Shown piece by piece: positions 55,153 to 64,000 of a stretch of 64,000 nt of DNA. Within the stretch, counting starts at the first letter, position 1; each line of letters begins with the position of its first letter. Below the pieces are notes generated by a model. The model searched no databases and had not been told where the DNA came from. It worked only from the letters and a program-made list of their open reading frames with translations. The stretch covers positions 434,001 through 498,000 of the forward strand of contig JAITYX010000130.1 of NCBI GenBank assembly GCA_021018815.1, in the 5' to 3' direction. Position numbers and translations under genes: made by a program. The DNA is from Talinum fruticosum. Taxonomy: Eukaryota; Streptophyta; Magnoliopsida; Caryophyllales; Talinaceae.

Positions 55153-56482
55153 GTCTCGTAGATATATTTGGAACACGAGAACTACTACTCGCTGTTGGTC
55201 ACACCTAGTAAATCTGCTCTCTACTCGCACTCTTATCTCTCTCTCGGTTCCTCTCGTCTACTACTACCTCATATCTAGATCTCGCTTGGTCTAATATTTG
55301 TCGTCCGTAAGCTCTCCTCACCGTTTTACCTCTTCTTCCCTCTTTCCTTTTGCTCACTCTTTTCTCTCGTCTCTTTTAGGTGTAGTTCTCATCTCTTGTC
55401 GTTGTATCTCTCGTCCCATTGTCGTTGTGGTTTGTCCTCTAGCCTCTTACTCACTCTTGCCGTTGTCGTCGTTTTTCTTGTATGAATATCTACCTTCTCT
55501 TATTTTTCGCTTTAAGTTATTTATAAAATTTGGATAGTTGAATGTTGAATGTATTTGCGGTAATTATTTGAATGTTGAGAATGTGAGTAATATTTGAGAT
55601 TGTTAAAATATAGTTTATTAAGAATGTGGGTAACATTTGTTTAGTTTGTTAAGTTGGAAATTCATAAAATGTTTGAGATTTTGAGAAACGGGTTTAGGAG
55701 TTCAAGATTTAATTAATATAAGAAATAGAATGATAGTTAGGATGGTAAATCGAAATAGCATATCCAAATTTGTTTAGTGTCTAGAGAAATAGAAAGAAAA
55801 TTTGGATATAGGACCATCCCCAAAAACTTTTCATAAAGATAAATTTGTATCCAAATTTTTTCATTTTGATGAGGTGATGTTAGGATGGACTCATTTATCC
55901 AATTATCGAAATTGATACCGAAATTTGGTTAGAGTTTAGAGAAATAGAAAGATTTATAGTTAAGGGTTTAGAAAAGTAGAAATATTTGTGATTTAGGGTT
56001 TAGGAAAATGGAAATATTTATGGTTTAGGGTTTAAGGATCAAAAGAGAGAAAATTTATAACTAAAAATGTAAATGATTGGAAATGTTTTTGGATATAGGG
56101 CTACCCCCAAAAACTTGTCATGAAGATAAATTTGTTGTCAAATTTATTTTGATAAGTTGATGTTAAGGTGGACTAATTTATCCAATTATCTAAATTTCGA
56201 TTTCCTTTTTGGTTGCAAGTATGTTGTATTATAGACGATTGTAAACTAGAGTACCTGATTTTTTGAAGTTTATGTAATGCATAAGACAATAATGAATATC
56301 AATAAAATATTAAGGTCATCCTTTTAATTCGCTTTAATGACCCAAATACATAACTAGAAACGGAGTTCCCAAACCTTGATCGTCTTTAACAATGAGGTTA
56401 GGTTCACAAAGTAAGGCATACAGTCTATTTACAGCATGGGTCGGTCCACCAAAAAAGGGAAAAGGGTGAAGAGGGGTAAAGG
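55153..56482. repeat. 1.3-kb direct repeat, copy 1
   Basis: Aligns by eye with 56972-58323 along its length, from ATCTGCTCTCTACTC near 55211 to GCATGGGTCGGTCC near 56432. A CT-rich, Ser/Leu-coding segment at 55200-55500 looks open in both copies but shows no domain. Much of the rest repeats TTTAGGGTTTAG-like motifs. The DNA follows the CACTA terminus directly and may be element interior. Confidence 0.85.
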
Positions 56483-56971
56483 ACTGTACCCTAGAATCAC
56501 AAAGTAAACCATCTGTTTGCATATGAATTACCAAAATACCTTGTCTTGAAGTCCGGAATAATTTCACGAACACTACCTAAGAATGGAAAATTGCTAATAA
56601 GAAATTCCAGGAATTTTTGATGTTTTAGAGAGAAATCCTCCTATTTAGTGGTTTTGTTAAGGAACACAATTTTATTTTATTTTTGTAATTTCAAAGTAAA
56701 TAAGACCACAATCTTCTCCTCAAATCTGGCTATTTGTAACCAATTAATGGAAATTGTTGGTGGTGATTAAAGGAAAAGAGACAAGGTTGAAAGATGTGGC
56801 ACTGGGGGCAGGGGTGAAACTTGAGTGCATAGAAAAGATGAACGAGAAGAGGTTTTGGGAGAACCGAACAGACGCAAGAGAAGAATAGAGAAGAAGCAAT
56901 TTTTGGAGAAACAGCTTAATAGCAGCAAAAATTACCATAATACACTTTCAATTTCAATCTACAGTAACTCT
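56483..56971. other. Spacer between the 1.3-kb repeats
   Basis: About 490 bp, AT-rich. Short frames on both strands show no recognisable domain. Confidence 0.45.
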
Positions 56972-58323
56972 TCTCTAGATATAGTTGAAACGCGAGAACC
57001 GCTACTCGCTGTTGGCCACACCCAATTAATCTGCTCTCTACTCTCGCTCTTATGCCTCTCCGGTTCCTCTCGTCTACTACTACCTCATATCTAGATCCGC
57101 TCGGTCCAATCTTTGTTGTCGGTAAGCTCTCCTCACTGTTGTACCTCTTCTTCCCTCTTTCCTTTCGCTTACTCTTTTCTCTCTTCTCTTTTAGCTATAG
57201 CTCTCGTCTCTTGTCGTTGTATCTCTCATCTATCATTGTCATTGTATCTCTCATCTATCATTGTCGTTGTGGTTTGCCCTCTAGCCTCTCGCTCACTCTC
57301 GTTGTTGTCATCGTTCTTCTAGTATGAATCTCTATCCTCTTTTATTTTTCGCTTTAAGTTATTTACAAAATTTGGGCAGTTTAATGTTGAATGTATTTGC
57401 GGTAATTATTTGAATGTTGAGAATGTGAGTAATATTTGAGATTGTTAAAATATAGTTTATTAAGAATGTGGGTAACATTTGTTTAGTTTGTTAAGTTGGA
57501 AATTCATAAAATGTTTGAGATTTTGAGAAACGGGTTTAGGAGTTCAGGATTTAATTAATGTAGGAGATAGAATGATAGTTAGGATGGTAAATCGAAATAG
57601 CGTATCCAAATTTGTTTAGGATTTAGAGAAATAGAAAGATAATTTGGATATAGGACCATCCCCAAAAACTTGTCATAAAGATAAACTTGTATCCAAATTT
57701 TTTCATTTTGATGAGGTGATGTTGGGATGGACTTATTTATCCAATTATCGAAATTGGTATCCAAATTTGGTTAGAGTTTAGAGAAATAGAAAGATTTATG
57801 GTTAAGGGTTTAGAAAAATAGATATATTTGTGATTTAGGGTTTAGGAAAATGGAAATATTTATGGTTTAGGGTTTAAGGATCAAAAGAGAGAAAATTTAT
57901 AGTTAAAAATGTAAATGATTGGAAATGTTTCGGGTATAGGGCTACCCCCAAAAACTTGTCATGAAGATAAATTTGTTGTCAAATTTATTTTGATGAGATG
58001 GTGTTGAGGTGGACTAATTATCCAATTATCTAAATTTCTGGTTTTCTTTTTGGTTGCAAGTTTGTTGTATTATAAATAATCGTAAACTAGGTACATGATT
58101 TTTTGAAGTTTACGTAATGCATAAGACAATAATGAATATCAATAAAATATTCAGGTCATCCTTTTAATTTGATTTAATGACCCAAATACATAACTAGAAA
58201 CGGAGTTCCCAAAACTCGGTCGTCTTTAACAATGAGGTTGGGTTCACAAAGCAAGACATACGAGTCTATCTACAGCATGGGTCGGTCCAACAAAAAAGGG
58301 AAGAGGGTGAAGAAGGGTAAAGG
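56972..58323. repeat. 1.3-kb direct repeat, copy 2
   Basis: Second copy of 55153-56482. It contains an extra internal duplication of about 27 bp (TATCTCTCATCTATCATTGT at about 57217 and 57244) absent from copy 1. Differences between the copies are ordinary substitutions and small indels, unlike the CNG pattern of the young LTRs. Confidence 0.85.
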
Positions 58324-58336
58324 GTTCATTGGAGAA

Positions 58337-58376
58337 AAAGGTGATAAACGGAGTTTTCTCATTGTTTATCACCTTT
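58337..58376. repeat. Perfect 13-bp inverted repeat (hairpin)
   Basis: AAAGGTGATAAAC and GTTTATCACCTTT separated by 14 bases. No gene end is nearby, so its role is unknown. Confidence 0.8.
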
Positions 58377-58443
58377 GTTTCCACTTTTTGTGGATCGGCC
58401 TACGTTGCATGTACACTCCATGTTTTTTCTTGTGAACCTGAGC

Positions 58444-58826
58444 TGAAGGTTTGCTCTTGGAGAGTCTTAGTCACCCTAGAGGGCGCGTGAATAGGGTGAT
58501 GAGGAAATTTTAATAAACTTGGAAGATTAAAGCTTTAAAAGAATAATCAAGACAATCCGAGTCTAGATCGAACTCGGAAAAGTGTAAACTCGGATATACG
58601 TGGAAATCCTCCCGGGGCAGAAAACTATGGCAAGTGCTAATCCAAGCACCAAGTCAAATCCACTATTTTGAATACACAAAATACAAGCAGATCGACTCAA
58701 CCAAAATTGCTTCCTTAAACAATTCCTTACAGAGTTTTCCTACACTCGAAGTTCCCTTATCTCGATTTAGTACTTCCTAACTAAGGTAACCTTTACAGAC
58801 TAGGGACAACTAAGCTGAGTTAACTC
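58444..58826 (-). mobile_element. Sirevirus LTR fragment
   Basis: Starts TGAAGGTTTGCTCTTGGAGA and follows the left 380 bp of the Sirevirus-1 LTR with some divergence up to CTAAGCTGAGTTAAC. It stops at 58826, where the duplicated block begins. It is a different insertion from the LTR at 60420. Confidence 0.8.
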
Positions 58827-60180
58827 CCTATTAAAGGGGATCCTTGTTTGTTCATTTTGCACACTTCTACTTATTCTTCTCTTTACTTCTTCTTACTCTA
58901 GCTTGCTCCAATTCTTTCTTCATTCTGTCTTTGAGAAAACTTTAATGGTTTTCTTAGAAGCTTCAACAAAAAATATCTCGAATACATGAGCATCCCATGA
59001 GAAGGACTAGAGCCGAAAGCCTAACTTAAGACAACTTCCTAGAGCGGGAGTGGTGTCGTCACCATGAATGGAACCCCAATGACCTTTTAGTGGAGGCTGA
59101 GACTCATGTTTATTCACTGGCGATATCTACTACAATAAGTATCTTGTCTCGAACTTTTTCTTTTATATGCTAGTGTGGAATTTTCAACTGAAACATTTTG
59201 TTGCATTCAATTTTTCTAGAAGGACACCATCTATAGTAGTGGTGCCATCACAAAATTCTTCGATACCTTCACAGGGCGGAACTACCCATTAGAATAAGCC
59301 TTAACTAATGTCGGGTTTGGTTCCTTTTACCTCACCTTGAGTCATATGTGTCACCGCACGGAGTGGAGCGTTATCCGGGCCATTTGTGAATGATTTTGGG
59401 ATACTACGAACACTTTTCATCTCCCATTTGGGGAGATGACTATTACTTGCTTTAGACTTTGTTGTTTACACTCGGTTTAGACTTCTTGGGAAAACCTCTA
59501 GTTTATAACCGAGATTTATATAAAAAAATTAGGACTATTTACGTCACCTTTTTGGTCACATAGCCATTCAATTTCCCAGGTTAATTACTTCAAGTATTCC
59601 GTCCTTTTTAGGGTTTTGACAATGCCGAGTTGTGGCCTTAACATAGCCCATAAAACAACAAATCTGCATAGTAATTGCTCTCACCAAAGTACATGTCCAC
59701 TATTTAGTTAAATTAGTGGACTTAGATAAAATCAATGATGTTACCCGGGAGTACCGATATGCACTTGCTTGATAAGGGGCTTACAAGTAGGGGCTAGGCT
59801 ACTACTTTCGAGAACGATTCGGACAACTACATGCCTTTATGTGGCGTATGGAAGGTCATCGAGGTATACTCATTCCTCTTAGCCTTTTGAATATTTATCC
59901 GAAATGGATAAGAATTTACTTGTGTAGTAAATTTGTAGCCATGGTTATATAAGTACTTTCCCCAATTTTCACCCGGGTCATCTCGTACGACTAAAAACGC
60001 TTGGAATTGCATGTGGTCCGAAATTTTCACTGCTCTTCATTCTTAATTTCTGCCACGACCCACAATCTAGTGTGGACTTTGCCTAAGCCGTGGTGAAGCC
60101 GTGGTGCGGCCATGGGCCGCGCTTACTAATGTACTCGGCTTGTCTCATTTCTGTCGTTTCATAGGTCATGTAGAATTTTA
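58827..60180 (+). pseudogene. PMD gene copy B
   Basis: Same content as copy A: the CCTATTAAAGG start, the leader, the MVFLEASTK peptide start near 58945, the PMD core with FWDTTNTFHLPFGEMTIT near 59395-59450, the intron 59864-59938 and PWLYKYFPQF after it. Frame differences from copy A are mostly at CNG sites (for example CTGTC at 58925 against CTCGTC at 28079). Stops are shared with copy A at several places, so the gene was already broken before duplication or is read in exons that I cannot delimit. Confidence 0.7.
59864..59938 (+). other. Intron in PMD gene copy B
   Basis: ATCGAG|GTATAC and AAATTTGTAG, 75 bp, as in copy A. Confidence 0.65.
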
Positions 60181-60183
60181 CAT

Positions 60184-60419
60184 AGGAAATGGCCATTTAT
60201 AAAATGAGAGGCTAAGCTCTCTATTTATACTCGAAGATATTAGGTCACAAAATAACCTAAGGAGCAGCTAAATGACCGTCCACAATGTAGCGAGTGAACC
60301 GCGCAGAAAATCGAAAAACTCGAACCAAATCTCCTTGAACTGGAATCCCATGGACAAAGCCGAGAATCACGGTGCTTGGACAAGAAATGACGACGTTTGG
60401 TTAAACCATCCTTTCATGT
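60184..60419 (-). mobile_element. Tat LTR fragment in duplicated block B
   Basis: Matches 29336-29571, with the TATA-like CTCTATTTATAC at 60219-60230, and ends CATGT. Confidence 0.7.
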
Positions 60420-61592
60420 TGAAGGTTTGCTCGGGGAGAGTCCGAGTCACCCTAGAGGCGGGGTGAATAGGGTGATAGAAAATTCTTTGCGAAAATACAC
60501 TCTTTTTGACGAAAAGAGGCAAAGACAGCTTACGAGTCTAAACACGGGGTCGAAAAGATTGGACTCGAAAGCAATGAATCGGAATAAACAAGTACGAGTA
60601 AGGTCATGCTCGAGTCTAGAATGAACTCGTAAAGAGAACACATAGATTTTACGTGGAAACCTTCCCGGGGCGAGAAAACCACGGCCCGTGTCAATCCGGA
60701 CACGAAGTCAAATCCACTATTTTGAGTCCACAAAATACCGTGAACTGATCGAACCCGAGTTGCTCCCATGGACAACTCTATACAAGTTTTCCTACACTCA
60801 AAAGTTACCTTATCCGATCTAGTACTTCCTAGCTGAGATAACCCTTACAGCTAGGGACAACTAAGTTGAGTTAACCTTTACGAGTTTAGTCAAGGGACCT
60901 TACAAAAAATGTAAGAAGAGTTTGTAACTAAGTACAAGACCTTACAACTCGGAGAGTAAAGAATTACGGAATGGGAGTTGTAAGTAGAAGATTGGAAGTA
61001 AATACAATGACTTTTCTCAAGTATGTGTATTAACAATAGATTCGGCAATCTTCCGAGTCTTGTGAAGTGGCTTCTATTTATAGATAACCAAGCGAGTAGC
61101 CGTTATCTTTATCTCGCTGACCGAGAGTCCTCTCGTGACCGTTGATAATGGCTTTACGAGTCACTCGAAAGTATCCGTTGAAATATGGACGTTGGACAAC
61201 GGTTTAACTCTCTTGGAAGTCCCAAAACCATCGGTTGTGTCTTGAAAAATGAGGTGGAAACCACCGTTAGGCTTAGCGTTCAGTTTTCCGGATATGGAAG
61301 CAAACAGACTTCTAACACAATCTTACGGGACTAAAGCGGGGAAGGTGAAAAGCCATATCTCGCTGGTGATTTGACGTTCGAAGTCGGCTACTTTTGTAGT
61401 TTGAAAAGATATCCTCGATTGAATAACCTACAAAAGTAAAACACCTTCGGTTCTCAAAGTATAAAATACTTTGGTCCAAGGTTAGACACGGATAATAAAA
61501 TAATTATGATAATTACGCAATTGATTATCCGAGTCGGAAAAGAAATGGAATTTTCTAAGTCTAATATCCATGATACTCGGAATTCCATATAA
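60420..61592 (-). mobile_element. Sirevirus-1-type LTR fragment in block B
   Basis: Starts TGAAGGTTTGCTCGGGGAGA and follows the Sirevirus-1 LTR for 1173 bp, then breaks at CCATATAA|TTTAACCGG. The remaining 400 bp of the LTR and all internal sequence are missing. A TATA box is at about 61075-61083. Confidence 0.85.
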
Positions 61593-62205
61593 TTTAACCG
61601 GATCTTGGAAATCGCTCCTTGGTCTACGACACTCGGACCTTAACGGCGTCGTACGGTCCTTCAACACTTTCCGTGTTGCAGCTAAACTACGAGCAAAACG
61701 CAGCATTTCGAGTGCGGTTAGGCCATATTCACAACGCCGGATATAAACGACATCCTTTTATAAAAGTGAACTTCGTGTCTCGGTTGGATACTTGAAGCAA
61801 AACACGACTTTTTGTGATTCTGGCCATGAAATGCGACATTTGCCTTGACAATGTTTTACAAAGGATCATTGCTCCCTAACTCCGCTGAACGTTGCTAAGA
61901 CTATCATAGTTCTAGATTGGGTCAAAGCAAATCCAGATTAGGATTTCACTAATAGCCCCTATTACCGCATGTAAGGAGAAAACAACATCCGAAAAGAAAA
62001 CAGCGAGGCTAGGTGGGTGGCGCCGGCCAGGGGTGGCGATCCGGCGCCAATAAGGTCGACCAGCCTCCGGTTCTACCCTAAGTCTTGATTTTTCATTTTT
62101 CATCGCTCTTCTTTTTTTACTATTGATGTTGCTCCTATTTGACCGTAAATAAGGTTCAATTCGATCGTGCTTGGACTCTAATGATTTTTCTATCTCTTGT
62201 ATCCA
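61593..62205. other. Tat-type non-coding sequence
   Basis: Phrases such as TGTCTCGGTTGGATACTTGA resemble the Tat LTR near 40665 (CTCGGTTGGACGC), so the first part is probably an LTR remnant. From about 62100 a T-rich stretch ends in TTGTATCCAG, a likely 3' splice site in front of the antisense gene remnant. Confidence 0.45.
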
Positions 62206-63000
62206 GATTTGGTTAATGGAGCGGCTTCAGCTGGTTCAAGCTCCTACAAATGTCGAATTGTACCGGGCTTCACAGCTTACGTCGGCGGAAGCACGCGAGT
62301 GTGGTCATTGATAATCCAGACTTCTTAGTGGGAGGCTTGGCTTAGAACCCATAATACCATTAAATGCTACATTAAGCACTAGAAAGTGTCCCAATTTAGG
62401 ACACACATGGAGCAACATCCTTTTCTACGTTTGTTGGGTTTGAAAACCAATACGTACTACTTCCCAGCTGTGTATTATGGCAAATGGGTCAAGAACAAGG
62501 GTTCCCTTATTTAGATTGTGTCCGATCTCGCTACTTTGAAACTTTTTACAGGTTTTGGCATCTTAAGGTGGATTTCTACATGGCTAGAGTATTGGATGAA
62601 TCTGCCTAAGTTGATGAAACTTGTAGATAGACTTACCACTACAGTTTCTGAATATTACCTGCAAGTGGATAATAGAAGTACACTCCAAGAGTCATAAGGC
62701 ACTCAAGACTCAATAACGGGATCCTAAAGGAGCTGTCCTGTTAGCATCTATTTAAATTCGTGAAATAAACCCCGAGATTAACAAACGAGCCCGCGAAGAG
62801 AGGTTGATGCTGAAGAAGCTGAATAGATGAGGGCTCGTAGAATTCAAGAATCGAAGAAATGCACCCGGGAGGATGCAGCTCGGTCTAGTGATCTAAAAGG
62901 GAAGAAAGTAAAGATTGCTAGGGCTGAAACTTTTAGGGGAAATTTAGGAAGACTAAAAGAATTTACGAATTTTTGTTTTGCCTCTTCGTAATAGTTTATT
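62206..63000 (+). pseudogene. Antisense gene remnant of second Tat element
   Basis: Counterpart of the minus-strand remnant at 19366-20660. It reads MEQHPFLRLLGLKTNTYYFP and AVYYGKWVKNKGS at about 62408-62510, then TTTVSEYYLQVDN near 62645 and a Lys/Arg-rich end (GRK near 62900). It lies 3' of the Tat integrase but on the opposite strand, as in the other copy. A probable splice acceptor precedes it. The product is unknown. Stops break the frame. Confidence 0.5.
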
Positions 63001-63440
63001 TTTCCAAGTAGTATGCTTGTGAATTTCCCTTTTATTCGCTATGTATTTAGGTAAGTAGTAGGCTTACCTTTTTATTAATAAAAGTAAGTTTCATGGTCAC
63101 TTTTTGCTTCATTTATTTTATTGCTCACCTAGAGGAGTAAATAAATTTGGACCGCCTAATAGGACCATCCTTAAAATTAATCAAAACAATATAAAGAATT
63201 AATTAAAATTTTTGATCGTCGAAGTGGACCATTGAAAATAACAATTGAAGATAGAATAGGGTCGGAGAGATTGTTTGGCTCGCCGAGTCCACCGTTGTCC
63301 GGACGGTGGCTGGCGCCGTCTACGACATGGCATAGTTGGGCCGAGCTTAGCCTATTCTAAATATTGTTTAGTGTCATGCTAAACATATTATTTCTTTAAT
63401 TGATCCAAGTTTGTATACTGAAAAATCTCTTCACCATCCA
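63001..63440. other. Spacer between antisense remnant and integrase
   Basis: AT-rich, no ORF. It contains a TTTAGTGTCATGCTAAACAT segment near 63368, like 19022 in the other Tat element. Confidence 0.5.
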
Positions 63441-64000
63441 AATCAATCAACTTAACCGCTCCTCCCGGCGTAATTGAGTAAGTACAAAAGAGCCTTGCAT
63501 GTTGGGCCTAAATTTTCCTCGAGGATACCGAATTGGTGCTCTAATCTCCTTAAGGACCATATCCCCAATCTGCAAATTACGAGGCTTCATTTTCTTATTA
63601 AATTCCATTGATATACATGTCCAGTATATTTGGACATTATGTAAAGCATTGAGGCGCCTTTCATCCAAGCAACATTAACTCTTCGTAGCGTGCCTTAGCC
63701 TATTCTCGCTCGAGAATCGACTTTCCGTAATGATTCACAATGAATGAATGGCAATTTCTATTGGAAGGATTGCTTCCATGCCATATTCTTAGGAATAGGG
63801 TGTTGTTGTCATGGAGGTTCTGATGGAGGTCCGGTAGCCCATAAAGCAAAGGGTAACTTGTTAGGCCAATATTTATAGCTGATAGCCATCTTCTCCACAA
63901 TTTTATGAATATTTTTGTTAGCGGCTTTGACTACTCCGTTGGTATGAGGGCGTTAGGGAGAAGATTTGTGGTGTTTAATCTTTTATTTATCTAATAAATC
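63441..64000 (-). pseudogene. Tat integrase C-terminal part, runs off the window
   Basis: Minus-strand frame 63668-63447 reads MDERRLNALHNVQIYWTCIS, then EFNKKMKPRNLQIGDMVLKE and DPRGKFRPNMQGSFVL. These are the conserved end of Tat integrase and match 18727-18909. Upstream (63900-64000) KNIHKIVEKMA- and WPNKLPFALW-like pieces continue towards the core in other frames. The rest of the element lies right of the window. Confidence 0.8.

Larger units (their letters stand above)
58827..61592. repeat. 2.76-kb duplicated block, copy B
   Basis: Second copy of 27980-30743, including the same CATGT|TGAAGG junction between Tat LTR and Sirevirus LTR (60415-60425). Its left edge is fused to a Sirevirus LTR fragment and its right edge to unrelated Tat-type sequence. 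Confidence 0.88.

Noticed and set aside
58337..58376. Transcription terminator
   Set aside because: A perfect hairpin, but in plant nuclear DNA this is not a terminator signal and no gene ends here.

Overview
This window is repeat-rich nuclear DNA of a flowering plant, probably a eudicot; the species cannot be named from it. I find no intact host gene. Almost everything that can be identified is a transposable element, often one nested in another: Ty1-copia Sireviruses (with an extra envelope-like ORF after pol), Ty3-gypsy Tat-type elements (with a second, aRNH-type RNase H), a Tekay/Del-like Ty3-gypsy derivative with 3-kb LTRs and no genes, an L1 LINE, a Mutator-type MITE, a solo LTR, a Helitron end and a CACTA end.

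Layout. 1-2854: the 3' part of a plus-strand Sirevirus (envelope-like ORF, polypurine tract, start of the 3' LTR). 2855-11217: a minus-strand, gene-less Tekay-like element inserted into that LTR, which resumes at 11223 and ends at 11911. 11912-23.9 kb: a plus-strand Tat element (gag, protease, RT-RNase H, aRNH, integrase) followed by two gene remnants on the opposite strand, one of which is a plant mobile domain (PMD) gene with a visible intron; a 291-bp MITE lies between them. 23.9-29.6 kb: fragments of a Tekay LTR, a Sirevirus LTR and a minus-strand Tat element with its own PMD gene. 29572-40451: a complete minus-strand Sirevirus (LTRs, PBS, gag, pol, envelope-like ORF, PPT, CATGT target duplication) inserted in a Tat LTR. 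40966-49.3 kb: a minus-strand L1 LINE split by a second complete Sirevirus (41282-47679, ATGTT duplication) that has lost most of pol. 49.3-58.4 kb: AT-rich DNA with a solo LTR, a Helitron 3' end, a CACTA terminus and a 1.3-kb direct repeat. 58.4-61.6 kb: a near-identical second copy of 27980-30743. 61.6-64 kb: a second, minus-strand Tat element (antisense gene and integrase end).

The most striking pattern concerns the sequence itself. Wherever two copies of a young element can be compared (the Tekay LTR pair, the Sirevirus LTRs, the 2.76-kb duplicate), they differ mainly at CNG trinucleotides: CAG in one is CGAG, CGA or CG in the other, and CTG is CTCG, CCG or TCG. Reading frames break at the same kind of site. 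This looks like systematic long-read base-calling error at CHG-methylated cytosines rather than mutation, so many apparent frameshifts here may not be real. The most interesting biology is the recurrent presence of intron-containing PMD-type genes on the antisense strand of Tat elements.
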